The notes beneath the pieces are model-generated. The model was given only the letters and a program-made list of their open reading frames with translations, made no database searches and was not told the DNA's origin. 64,000 nucleotides of DNA, taken from Pseudomonas sp. LRP2-20 (lineage in GTDB: Bacteria > Pseudomonadota > Gammaproteobacteria > Pseudomonadales > Pseudomonadaceae). Positions 44,367 through 53,349 of the stretch are shown piece after piece (the stretch's first letter is position 1; each line of letters opens with the position of its first letter). A program made the position numbers and the translations under genes. The stretch covers positions 5,845,001 to 5,909,000 of the forward strand of contig NZ_AP025944.1 of assembly GCF_024349685.1 (NCBI RefSeq), read 5' to 3'.

Positions 44367-45857
44367 TCAGTCGAACACGATACCCTGCGCCAGCGGCAGC
44401 TCGCGCGAGTAGTTCACGGTGTTGGTCTGGCGACGCATGTAGCCTTTCCAGGCATCGGAACCGGACTCACGACCACCGCCAGTCTCCTTCTCGCCACCAA
44501 ACGCCCCGCCGATCTCGGCGCCACTGGTGCCGATGTTGACGTTGGCGATGCCGCAGTCGCTGCCCGAAGCACTCTGGAAGCGCTCGGCCTCGCGAATGTC
44601 GGTGGTGAAGATGCACGACGACAGGCCTTGTGGCACTTCGTTGTTCAGGCGCAGGGCCTCTTCGAAGTCGTCATAGGCCAGCACGTAGAGGATCGGTGCG
44701 AAGGTTTCGTGGCGCACCACATCGCTTTGCCCAGGCATCTCGGCGATGGCCGGCGTGACGTAGTAGGCGTTCGGGTACTGGTCGGCCAGCTGACGCTCAC
44801 CACCGAATACCTGACCACCCTCGTCGCGGGCCTTGGCCAGCGCACCTTGCATGGCGTCGAACGACTGCTTGTCGATCAGCGGGCCGACCAGGTTGTCCTT
44901 GCGTGGGTCACCGATGCGCACTTTGCCGTAGGCGGCTTTGACGCGGGCAACCACTTCGTCCTTGATCGAGCGGTGCACGATCAGGCGACGCAGGGTCGTG
45001 CAACGCTGGCCGGCAGTGCCGACAGCGGAGAACAGAATGCCGCGCACGGCCAGGTCGAGGTCAGCGCTCGGGGCCAGGATCATGGCGTTGTTGCCACCCA
45101 GCTCGAGGATGCTGCGACCGAAGCGGGCCGCAACACGTGGGCCGACTTCACGGCCCATGCGGGTGCTGCCGGTGGCGCTGACCAGCGGTACACGTGGGTC
45201 GTCGACCATGGCTTCGCCGGCTTCACGGCCGCCGATCACCAGTTGCGCCAGGCCTGCTGGGGCGTCACCGAAGGCCTTCAGGGCTTTTTCGAACAGCGCC
45301 TGGCAAGCCAGGGCGGTCAGCGGGGTCTTCTCGGACGGCTTCCACACCACCGAGTTACCGGCCACCAGGGCCAGCGCAGTGTTCCAGGCCCAGACGGCCA
45401 CCGGGAAGTTGAAGGCGCTGATCACGCCGACCACGCCCAGCGGGTGCCAGGTTTCACGCATGTGGTGGCCCGGGCGCTCGGAAGCGATGGTCAGGCCGTA
45501 CAGCTGGCGCGACAGGCCAACGGCGAAATCGCAGATGTCGATCATTTCCTGCACTTCGCCCAGGCCTTCCTGGGTGATCTTGCCGGCTTCGATCGAGACC
45601 AGCTCGCCGAGGTCGGCCTTGTGCGCACGCAGTACTTCACCAAACAGGCGCACCAGCTCGCCACGGCGCGGGGCCGGCACACTGCGCCAGGCTTCGAAGG
45701 CGCTCTGGGCCTGATCGATGCGGGCGATGGTCTCGGCCTTGCCGAGCAATTTCACCGAGGCGATCTGGCTGCCGTCGATCGGCGTGTGAACAGGGTAGTC
45801 GCCCTGGGTGTAAGCCTCGGCGGCAACGCCAAGGCGCTCGAGCAATCCAGCAACCAT
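44367..45857 (-). CDS. amaB: L-2-aminoadipate semialdehyde dehydrogenase AmaB
   Basis: The 496-residue aldehyde dehydrogenase starts at MVAGLLERLGVAAEAY with an AGGAGAAG ribosome site. The catalytic Glu is in ILELGGNNAM and the catalytic Cys in GTAGQRCTTLRR. It resembles the ALDH7 (antiquitin/PipB) group, which oxidises alpha-aminoadipate semialdehyde (open form of piperideine-6-carboxylate) to 2-aminoadipate. It is followed by amaA and divergent from the LysR gene at 45994. Confidence 0.93.
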   Translation of the reverse strand: MVAGLLERLGVAAEAYTQGDYPVHTPIDGSQIASVKLLGKAETIARIDQAQSAFEAWRSVPAPRRGELVRLFGEVLRAHKADLGELVSIEAGKITQEGLGEVQEMIDICDFAVGLSRQLYGLTIASERPGHHMRETWHPLGVVGVISAFNFPVAVWAWNTALALVAGNSVVWKPSEKTPLTALACQALFEKALKAFGDAPAGLAQLVIGGREAGEAMVDDPRVPLVSATGSTRMGREVGPRVAARFGRSILELGGNNAMILAPSADLDLAVRGILFSAVGTAGQRCTTLRRLIVHRSIKDEVVARVKAAYGKVRIGDPRKDNLVGPLIDKQSFDAMQGALAKARDEGGQVFGGERQLADQYPNAYYVTPAIAEMPGQSDVVRHETFAPILYVLAYDDFEEALRLNNEVPQGLSSCIFTTDIREAERFQSASGSDCGIANVNIGTSGAEIGGAFGGEKETGGGRESGSDAWKGYMRRQTNTVNYSRELPLAQGIVFD

Positions 45858-45993
45858 TTGTGCTTCTCCTACATCGGGTGATGGGGTGGAAAAATGATGT
45901 GGATCAGTATTAATCCGATCACACCGGTGCAACAAACGACCTTTATTCCGCATATCATTCCGTCAGGTAATGATTTGAGCCGCAGAGACCGCT

Positions 45994-46884
45994 ATGTCCA
46001 AACGCCTGGTGCCCTCCATGACCGCCCTGCAGTGCTTCGAAGCTGCAGCACGCCACCTGAGCTTCACCCGTGCCGCCGAAGAGCTGCACCTGACCCAGAG
46101 TGCGGTCAGCAAGCAGGTGGCGCAGCTGGAAGAGATGCTGCGCCACCACCTGTTCCTGCGTATCCGCAGGCGCCTGCAACTCACACCCGCTGGCAGTCTG
46201 TACCTGGCCGAGGTCAACAAGATCCTCACCCAGGTCGACATGTCGAGCCGCTACGTACTCACCTACGGCGAGCAGACCGAGGTATTGAAGGTAGCCACTC
46301 AACCGAGTTTTGGCGTGCGCTGGCTGATCCCGCACCTCAAGGGCTTTGGCAAACGCCACGCGAATATCCACCTCGACATCCGCAACGAGATGGAACCGTT
46401 CGCCTTGCTGCAAGGCTCGGCGGATGTGGTGTTCTTCTATGGCCAAGGCACCTGGCCGGGGGCCACCTGTGTCGAGCTGTTCGGCGAAGAGGTGGTGCCG
46501 GTGTGCGCGCCGGAGCTGCTGGCCGGGCGTGAGCTGGGGGGTGCGGGTGAGTTGGCGGACATGGTGCTGCTGCAGAGCACCTCGCGGCCGGAGGCTTGGC
46601 ATGAGTGGTTCCTGGAGCTGGGGTTGCACAGTGTCAGCGCCTATCACGGGCCGCGGTTCGATACGTTCTACATGGCGTTGAGTGCGGCGCAGGCCGGCTG
46701 CGGGGTGGCGTTGGTGCCGCAGTACCTGGTGGCGAAAGAGCTGGCCGAGGGCAGCCTGATGATTGCCTGGAACCATGCGATGCCCAGTGCCGGTAAGCAT
46801 TACCTGGCCTTTGCCGAGCATGCGGCGGAGGTGCCTAAAGTCAGGGCATTGGTGGAATGGATTCGCCAGCAGCTTCAGCCTTGA
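45994..46884 (+). CDS. LysR-family regulator of the lysine catabolic genes
   Basis: The 296-residue GcvA-type LysR has HTH MTALQCFEAAARHLSFTRAA and LTQSAVSKQVAQLEEMLRH. It is divergent from amaB by 136 bases and upstream of hglS, so it is the probable regulator of amaB-amaA (inference from position). Several Pseudomonas genomes carry a LysR gene at this spot. Confidence 0.88.
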   Translation: MSKRLVPSMTALQCFEAAARHLSFTRAAEELHLTQSAVSKQVAQLEEMLRHHLFLRIRRRLQLTPAGSLYLAEVNKILTQVDMSSRYVLTYGEQTEVLKVATQPSFGVRWLIPHLKGFGKRHANIHLDIRNEMEPFALLQGSADVVFFYGQGTWPGATCVELFGEEVVPVCAPELLAGRELGGAGELADMVLLQSTSRPEAWHEWFLELGLHSVSAYHGPRFDTFYMALSAAQAGCGVALVPQYLVAKELAEGSLMIAWNHAMPSAGKHYLAFAEHAAEVPKVRALVEWIRQQLQP

Positions 46885-46889
46885 GATTG

Positions 46890-46999
46890 CCGGGGCCGCT
46901 TTGCGGCCCATCGCCGGCAAGCCAGCTCCCACAAGTACTGCGCAAGGTTCAAACTGTACCTAATCCCTGTGGGAGCGGGCTTGCCCGCGAAAGGGCCCT
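46890..46999. repeat. REP pair (mixed subtypes)
   Basis: Left element GGGGCCGCTTTGCGGCCC with CCAGCTCCCACAAG, right element TGTGGGAGCGGGCTTGCCCG with CGAAAGGGCCC. It separates the LysR gene and hglS. Confidence 0.75.
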
Positions 47000-47104
47000 C
47001 GAGGTCGATCAGAAATGGAATGACTGGCTCACTTTTTTTCGCTTGTGAGGCAAGTGCATTCCCAGCTTTCATGTAAGCGTCCAAACCTAACCAGGAAGCT
47101 AGCG

Positions 47105-48490
47105 ATGCCCGCCCACGATTTCGTCAGCCCCGACAGCATCCGCGCGCAGTTCTCTGCCGCCATGTCGCTCATGTACAAACAGGAAGTGCCGCTGTACGGC
47201 ACGCTGCTGGAGCTGGTGAGCGAAATCAACCAGCGGGTCATGGCCGAGCAGCCCAAGGTGGCCGAGGCCCTGCGCTGGACCGGCGAGATCGAGCGCCTGG
47301 ACCAGGAGCGCCACGGCGCCATCCGCGTCGGTACTGCCGAAGAGCTGGCGACCATCGCTCGCCTGTTCGCGGTGATGGGCATGGCGCCGGTCGGCTACTA
47401 CGATCTCAGCTCGGCCGGTGTGCCGGTGCATTCCACCGCGTTCCGCGCCGTGCATGAGCAGTCGCTGCATGTCAGCCCGTTCCGCGTGTTCACCTCGTTG
47501 CTGCGCCTGGAGCTGATCGACAACCTGCAACTGCGTGAGCTGGCCCAGGAGATTCTGGCCAAGCGCAAGATCTTTACCTCGCGCGCACTCGAACTGATTG
47601 CCCAATCCGAGCATGATGGCGGCCTGAACGCCGCCGATGCCGACGAGTTCGTCCGCGAAGCCCTGCACACCTTCCGCTGGCACCAGGACGCCACGGTCAC
47701 TGCCGAGCAGTACCAGCAACTGCACGACCAGCACCGCCTGATCGCCGATGTGGTGGCCTTCAAAGGCCCGCATATCAACCACCTGACCCCACGCACCCTG
47801 GACATCGACGCGATCCAGGTCGGCATGCCGGCCAAGGGCATCCCGCCGAAAGCCGTGGTCGAAGGCCCGCCCACCCGCCGCCACCCGATCCTGCTGCGCC
47901 AGACCAGCTTCAAGGCATTGCAGGAGAAGGTTGCGTTCAGCGACCACCAGGGCAGCCACACCGCACGCTTCGGCGAGATCGAACAGCGCGGCGCGGCACT
48001 GACACCGAAGGGCCGCCAGCTGTACGACAGGCTGCTCGACGCCACCCGCGCCGCCTTGGGTGGCGCGCCGGCCGAGGCCAACGCCGAGCGCTACATGGCC
48101 CTGCTGCAGGAAAGCTTCAGCGAGTTTCCGGATGACCTGGCGCAGATGCGCGAGCAAGGGTTGGCGTACTTCCGCTACTTCGCTACCGAGAAGGGCCTGG
48201 CAGCGCGTGGGCAAGCGGATCGCCCGACCACGCTGGAAGGCCTGATCGCGGCCGGCCATGTGCACTTCGAGGCGCTGGTGTACGAGGACTTCCTGCCGGT
48301 GAGTGCGGCGGGGATCTTCCAGTCGAACCTGGGGGATGAAGGCCAGGCCGAATATGGCAGCAATGCCAACCGCGAAGCGTTTGAAGCGGCGCTGGGGCTG
48401 CAGGTGCAGGATGAGCTGGCGCTGTATGCGCAGAGCGAGCGGCGCTCGTTGCAGGCCTGTGCCCAGGCGCTGGACCTGGGTTCGATGTAA
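47105..48490 (+). CDS. hglS: 2-oxoadipate dioxygenase/decarboxylase (D-2-hydroxyglutarate synthase)
   Basis: The 461-residue DUF1338/YdcJ protein starts at MPAHDFVSPDSIRAQFS. It converts 2-oxoadipate to D-2-hydroxyglutarate using Fe(II) and O2, a late step of D-lysine catabolism in P. putida. The iron ligands and substrate Arg match the published enzyme by position: His70 and Arg74 (ERHGAIRVG) and His226 (GPHINHLTPR). The Glu ligand is in FGEIEQRG (residue 291 or 293). It is adjacent to the amaB-amaA genes with the same pathway. Confidence 0.92.
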   Translation: MPAHDFVSPDSIRAQFSAAMSLMYKQEVPLYGTLLELVSEINQRVMAEQPKVAEALRWTGEIERLDQERHGAIRVGTAEELATIARLFAVMGMAPVGYYDLSSAGVPVHSTAFRAVHEQSLHVSPFRVFTSLLRLELIDNLQLRELAQEILAKRKIFTSRALELIAQSEHDGGLNAADADEFVREALHTFRWHQDATVTAEQYQQLHDQHRLIADVVAFKGPHINHLTPRTLDIDAIQVGMPAKGIPPKAVVEGPPTRRHPILLRQTSFKALQEKVAFSDHQGSHTARFGEIEQRGAALTPKGRQLYDRLLDATRAALGGAPAEANAERYMALLQESFSEFPDDLAQMREQGLAYFRYFATEKGLAARGQADRPTTLEGLIAAGHVHFEALVYEDFLPVSAAGIFQSNLGDEGQAEYGSNANREAFEAALGLQVQDELALYAQSERRSLQACAQALDLGSM

Positions 48491-48497
48491 CACACAG

Positions 48498-48619
48498 CGG
48501 GGGCGCTTTGCGCCCCGTTCGCGGGTAAACCCGCTCCTACAGGTACAGCGCTGGCCTCGGGCCTGTCGTAACCCTGTGGGAGCGGGTTTACCCGCGAATG
48601 GGCCGCAAAGCGGCCCCAT
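48498..48619. repeat. REP pair (inverted)
   Basis: GGGGGCGCTTTGCGCCCCGT with CTCCTACAGG and TGTGGGAGCGGGTTTACCCG with GGGCCGCAAAGCGGCCCC, between convergent hglS and the chemoreceptor gene. Confidence 0.8.
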
Positions 48620-48625
48620 GCGGTC

Positions 48626-50524
48626 TCAGCGGAAGCGGTCCACTTCCTGGCGCAGCTGCGCCGCCAGCCCTTCCAGCTCCCGCGCGGTAAAGGCCAGTTC
48701 ATTGGCCACATCACGCTGTTCGCTGTTGGCCTGGGCAATGCTTTGCAGGTTGCGGCTGAGCACTGTCGCGGTGCTGCTCTGCTCCTGGGTCGCCGTGCTG
48801 ATCACGGCAAACTGCTCACCCGCCGCACGGCTCTGCTCATCGATACGCGCCAACGCTTCGGCGACTTTGTCGTTGCGCGCCAGCCCTTCCTGCATCAGCT
48901 GGTTGCCCTGCTCCAGGGTATTGATGGCGTGCCCGGTCTGCTGCTGGATGTTGTTGATCATCCCGGAAATTTCATCGGTCGCCTGGCGCGTGCGCGCCGC
49001 CAGCCCACGTACTTCATCCGCGACCACGGCAAAGCCACGGCCCTGCTCACCGGCACGGGCCGCCTCGATGGCGGCGTTCAGCGCCAGCAGGTTGGTCTGT
49101 TCGGCAATCGCGGTGATCACACTGATGATGCCGCCGATCTCCTGCGAGCGTGCGCCCAGGCTGTCCATCACCGTGGCGGTACCACCCAGCGCTTCGGCAA
49201 TCTGGCGCAACGAGCTGGACGCTTCGTCCATGGCATTGCGGCCGATGCGGGTCTGCTGCGCGTTGTCGCGGGCCATGCGCTCAGTCCCGGCCATGTTGTC
49301 GGCGATATTCATCGAGGTTGCGCTGAACTCTTCCACCGCACCGGCCATGCTGGTGATCTCGCCGGACTGCTGGTCCATGCCTTCACAGGCACCGGCAGAC
49401 AGCCCGGACAGCGAGCGCGCGCGGCTGCTGACCTGCTCGGAGGCACTGCGGATGTGCTCGACCATGGTCGACAACGCCTCGCCCATCTGGTTGAAGCTGC
49501 GCGCCAGTTGGCCAATCTCGTCATGGCTGGTCACGCTCAGGCGCGCATTCAGGTCGCCGGCACCCAGTGCTTCGGCCTGGCGCACCAGGTCGTCCAGCGG
49601 GCGCAGCTTGCGGCGCAGCAGCCACAGGGTGGCAGCCACTGCCAGCAGCATCGCCAGCAGGCTGCCGATGGCCAGGCGCAGGCCGACGCTCCAGGTCACC
49701 TCGCGGATTTCAGCCTTGGGCATGCTGGCAACCACGGTCCAAGGGCCTTCGGTGAAAGGTGCACTGGCACTGAACAGGTCCTGGTCGGCATTGGCCGGCG
49801 GCACCAGCCATTGGCCCTGCTCATCGCGAATGGCCAGGGAACCGGTGGCGCCGATGCGGAAGCGCTTGAGGTTGGCGAACTGGGCGTTCTGCGCGTCGGT
49901 GTAGTCAAAGCCGACAAACAGCACCGCGATCACCCGGTCGTTGCTGTCGCGCACCGGCACGTAGCGGGTCATGTAGTTGCGCTCGAACAGCACGGCGCGG
50001 CCGACGTACATCTGCCCGGCCAGCAGCTTGGTGTAGGCCGGGTGCTGGCGGTCGAGCTGGGTGCCGATGGCGCGCGTGCCGTCCTGCTTCTTCAGGTTGG
50101 TGCTGATGCGCACGAAGTCATCGCCACTGCGTACGAACAGGGTCGCGATGCCGGCAGTCATCTGCTGGAATTCGTCGACCACCTGGAAATCGTTGTTCAG
50201 CAGTCGATCACCCAGATACAGGGCGGGCGTGCTCTGGCCTGCGACCTGCACGGTCTCGCCGGCATGCAACGACAGGCCCGAGGCGAAACGGCGCTCGAAC
50301 AGGCCGCTCAGCCGCTGGGTATTGTCCTTGAGCGAACCGTGGAACGTATCGAGCTGGTCGGCCAGCAGCCGTGCTTCGCTGGCCAGATGGGCCTGGCGGG
50401 TGGCGAGGTTGGCGTCGTCCAGCGCACGCAGGGCGAACAAGGTACTGCCGGAAATCACCAGCGCCAGCACGATGGCGAGGGCGACACCGAGTTGCGAGGC
50501 AATTCGGGCACGCGGTTGAGACAT
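48626..50524 (-). CDS. Methyl-accepting chemotaxis protein with Cache sensor
   Basis: The 632-residue receptor has TM1 near 10-32, a periplasmic Cache-type domain (about 50-270, with [20 protein letters not shown] and [19 protein letters not shown]), TM2 near 280-302 and a HAMP domain ([20 protein letters not shown]). The methyl-accepting tip contains [19 protein letters not shown]. The Cache_3-Cache_2 type often binds organic acids. The ligand is unknown. It is monocistronic, 3' to hglS. Confidence 0.92.
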   Translation of the reverse strand: MSQPRARIASQLGVALAIVLALVISGSTLFALRALDDANLATRQAHLASEARLLADQLDTFHGSLKDNTQRLSGLFERRFASGLSLHAGETVQVAGQSTPALYLGDRLLNNDFQVVDEFQQMTAGIATLFVRSGDDFVRISTNLKKQDGTRAIGTQLDRQHPAYTKLLAGQMYVGRAVLFERNYMTRYVPVRDSNDRVIAVLFVGFDYTDAQNAQFANLKRFRIGATGSLAIRDEQGQWLVPPANADQDLFSASAPFTEGPWTVVASMPKAEIREVTWSVGLRLAIGSLLAMLLAVAATLWLLRRKLRPLDDLVRQAEALGAGDLNARLSVTSHDEIGQLARSFNQMGEALSTMVEHIRSASEQVSSRARSLSGLSAGACEGMDQQSGEITSMAGAVEEFSATSMNIADNMAGTERMARDNAQQTRIGRNAMDEASSSLRQIAEALGGTATVMDSLGARSQEIGGIISVITAIAEQTNLLALNAAIEAARAGEQGRGFAVVADEVRGLAARTRQATDEISGMINNIQQQTGHAINTLEQGNQLMQEGLARNDKVAEALARIDEQSRAAGEQFAVISTATQEQSSTATVLSRNLQSIAQANSEQRDVANELAFTARELEGLAAQLRQEVDRFR

Positions 50525-50693
50525 GTAGAAGCTCCTGGCAAGAGGCCGGTATCGTCCTGATCACGCTGACCACCCGCTTGATATCGACGGGAAAGCGCGC
50601 CCTCTTCCGGGACGCTGGTGCCAGTAGATCGGCGTCGCGCTCGAATACTTGAGTGTCGGACCGGGATATTCGCAAACGTTTTCTTTTTCCTGT

Positions 50694-50794
50694 GCTGGCC
50701 CTTTCGCGGGGCAAGCCCGCTCCCACAAGTGCTCAGCCAGACTTGAGACATGCGCATATCCTGTGGGAGCGGGCTTGCCCCGCGAAGAGGCCAG
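50694..50794. repeat. REP pair (inverted)
   Basis: CTGGCCCTTTCGCGGGGCAA with CTCCCACAAG and TGTGGGAGCGGGCTTGCCCC with GCGAAGAGGCCAG, between the chemoreceptor and the LysR gene at 50804. Confidence 0.8.
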
Positions 50795-50803
50795 TCGAGG
50801 CAG

Positions 50804-51730
50804 TCAAAGGGCCGGCAGGATCTGCACAGCGGGCAAGTCCACCGCCGCCGCTTCCTCTTGCAAAAACACACTCAAGCGCCGCAACCGCTCCCCGCCCGGC
50901 CGGGTCCGTGGCCACACCAGGTAATAATCCATGCCACTGGGCACCGCCGTCGGCCAAGGCAAACTCAAGCGCCCCTGGGCCACATCCTCGGCGACCATCA
51001 GCAGGTCGCCCATCGAGATGCCATAGCCCCGCGCTGCCGCGATCATGCCCAGCTCCAAGGTATCGAACACCTGCCCACCCTTGAGCGACACCTTGTCGCT
51101 GAGCCCCATGCGTTCCAGCCATTCGCGCCAGTCACGCTTGTCGGGGGTGGGGTGCAGCAGCTCGATACCGGCCAGCCGCCGCTCGTCCCACGGCCCGTCC
51201 TTCAGCAGGTCCGGCGCCCCCACCGGGATCAACAGCTCGGAAAACAGCCGGCGCACCTCCCAGTCCGCCGGGAACACCCCGTCACTAAGCAGCACCGCGC
51301 AATCGAAGGGTTCCTGGTTGAAGTCCACATGGTCGACGTCCATCCAGGCACTGGTCAGCTGCACCTCATTGCCCGGCTGCAAGTGGCGAAATTGGCTGAG
51401 CCGCGCCAGCAGCCAGCGCATGGTCAGGGTCGACGGCGCTTTCATGCGCAGAATGTCATCTTCCCCGCGCAAGGTATCGCAGGCCCGCTCCAGCGCAGCA
51501 AAGCCTTCACGCACGCCGGGCAGCAGCACCCGCGCCGCCTCGGTCAGCTGCAGGCTGCGGCCACTGCGCACGAACAGGCGGCAGGCGAAGTGCTCTTCCA
51601 AGGTGCGGATATGCCGGCTGACCGCGCTCTGGGTGATCGACAGCTCTTCACCGGCGCGGGTGAACGAGCTCAGCCGCGCAGCCGCTTCGAATGCGCGCAG
51701 TGCATACAGGGGAGGCAGCTGGCGAGACAT
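50804..51730 (-). CDS. LysR-family regulator (GcvA type)
   Basis: The 308-residue protein starts at MSRQLPPLYALRAFEAAARL; a GTG two codons earlier is also possible. HTH SITQSAVSRHIRTLEEHFA is followed by the effector-binding domain. It is divergent from the MATE exporter gene, with 155 bases between, and could control it; target and effector are unknown. Confidence 0.9.
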   Translation of the reverse strand: MSRQLPPLYALRAFEAAARLSSFTRAGEELSITQSAVSRHIRTLEEHFACRLFVRSGRSLQLTEAARVLLPGVREGFAALERACDTLRGEDDILRMKAPSTLTMRWLLARLSQFRHLQPGNEVQLTSAWMDVDHVDFNQEPFDCAVLLSDGVFPADWEVRRLFSELLIPVGAPDLLKDGPWDERRLAGIELLHPTPDKRDWREWLERMGLSDKVSLKGGQVFDTLELGMIAAARGYGISMGDLLMVAEDVAQGRLSLPWPTAVPSGMDYYLVWPRTRPGGERLRRLSVFLQEEAAAVDLPAVQILPAL

Positions 51731-51885
51731 AGGCACCTGTTATCCGGGGGGTGGGCAAGGAATGCACAGAATCATATATGCATGAGTTCAACTCATGCCA
51801 ACCATCGTTTTTATCCTTTTGTGCAAAGTTGACCGAAGCCTCAGAATCGTCCCTCGCTCACAGGATCAGGCACAAGGACTAACCC

Positions 51886-53268
51886 ATGCATGTCGCGCCC
51901 ACTAAAGAACTCAAGGCACTGCTGCGCCTGGCCGGGCCGCTGATCGCCTCGCAGTTGGCGCACATGCTGATGGTGCTGACCGACACCCTGATGATGGCCC
52001 GCATCAGCCCGCAGGCCCTGGCTGGGGGTGGCCTGGGCGCGGCGAGCTATTCGTTCGTGTCGATCTTTTGCCTGGGCGTGATCGCCGCTGTCGGCACCCT
52101 GGTGGCGATTCGCAAGGGTGCCAATGACATCGTGGGCGCTACTCGCCTGGCGCAGAACGGCCTGTGGCTGGCCTGGGGCCTGGCGCTGCTGGCGGCACTG
52201 GTGCTGTGGAACCTGAAACCGGTGCTGTTGATGTTTGGTCAGCAGCCGGAGAACGTCGAATCGGCAGCCGAATTCCTCACCCTGCTACCACTGGCCCTGC
52301 CCGGCTACCTGACCTTCATGGCCCTGCGCGGCTTCACCAGTGCGCTGGGGCGTTCGACCCCGGTGATGGTCATCAGCCTGGTCGGCACGGTGCTCAACTA
52401 CCTGTTCAACGTCGCCCTGATCGAAGGCATGTTCGGCCTGCCCAAGCTGGGCCTGATGGGCATTGGCCTGGTCACTGCAGTGGTGTCGATGGGCATGGCC
52501 ATCGCCTTGGCGCTGTACATCCGCTGGCACTCGGCCTATGCCGACTATCCATTGCGCAAAGGGCTGTCGCGCCCTTCGCTACCAGCCCTGCGCGAGCTGT
52601 GGCGGCTGGGCCTGCCGATTGGCGGCACTTACATGGTGGAAGTCGGGCTGTTCGCTTTCGCCGCGCTGTGCATGGGCGTGCTGGGCAGCACGCAACTGGC
52701 GGCGCACCAGATTGCCCTGCAGATCGTCTCCACCGCGTTCATGGTGCCGACCGGGCTGTCGTATGCGGTGACCATGCGTGTGGGCCTGTACTACGGCGCC
52801 GGCAACCTGCTGGCGGCACGCAGTGCCGGGCGCGTGGGGATCGGCTTTGGGGCGACGATCATGTTTGCCTTTGCGGCGTTGTTCCTGCTGCTGCCGGAGG
52901 CGCTGGTGGGGCTGTTCATCGACCGGAATGACCCCGGTTTTACCGCGATCTATCAGTTGGCAGTGCAACTGCTGATGGTGGCGGCATGGTTTGAACTGTT
53001 CGATGGCATGCAGACCATCGCCATGGGCTCGATCCGTGGCTTGAAGGACGCCAAGACCACCTTCCTGATCGGGCTGTGCTGCTACTGGCTGGTGGGCGCG
53101 CCGAGTGCCTGGCTGTTCACCTTTACCCTGGGGGGCGGGGCCGTGGGCGTCTGGTGGGGGTTGGCACTGGGGCTGGCCTGTGCGGCAGTGGCGCTGACCC
53201 TTGGCTTCGAGTGGCGGATGAAGCGGTTGCTGGGCAAGGCCGGGGTTGGCGCTACTGTATCGGCCTGA
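51886..53268 (+). CDS. MATE-family efflux transporter (NorM type)
   Basis: The 460-residue inner-membrane protein has 12 predicted helices and MATE hallmarks: LAGPLIASQLAHMLMVLTDT near the start and LPIGGTYMVEVGLFAFAALC near residue 240. It probably exports cationic drugs in exchange for Na+ or H+. Which cation drives it cannot be read from the sequence. It is convergent with the GGDEF-EAL gene. Confidence 0.92.
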   Translation: MHVAPTKELKALLRLAGPLIASQLAHMLMVLTDTLMMARISPQALAGGGLGAASYSFVSIFCLGVIAAVGTLVAIRKGANDIVGATRLAQNGLWLAWGLALLAALVLWNLKPVLLMFGQQPENVESAAEFLTLLPLALPGYLTFMALRGFTSALGRSTPVMVISLVGTVLNYLFNVALIEGMFGLPKLGLMGIGLVTAVVSMGMAIALALYIRWHSAYADYPLRKGLSRPSLPALRELWRLGLPIGGTYMVEVGLFAFAALCMGVLGSTQLAAHQIALQIVSTAFMVPTGLSYAVTMRVGLYYGAGNLLAARSAGRVGIGFGATIMFAFAALFLLLPEALVGLFIDRNDPGFTAIYQLAVQLLMVAAWFELFDGMQTIAMGSIRGLKDAKTTFLIGLCCYWLVGAPSAWLFTFTLGGGAVGVWWGLALGLACAAVALTLGFEWRMKRLLGKAGVGATVSA

Positions 53269-53273
53269 CTGGA

Positions 53274-53349
53274 GGCCCTTTCGCGGGTAAACCCGCTCCT
53301 ACAGGGATCGTATGAACCTGTAGGAGCGGGTTTACCCGCGAAGGGGCCT
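53274..53349. repeat. REP pair (inverted, close)
   Basis: GGCCCTTTCGCGGGTAAACC with CTCCTACAGG and TGTAGGAGCGGGTTTACCCG with CGAAGGGGCC. Only about 15 bases separate the elements, and it overlaps the end of the GGDEF-EAL gene. Confidence 0.8.
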
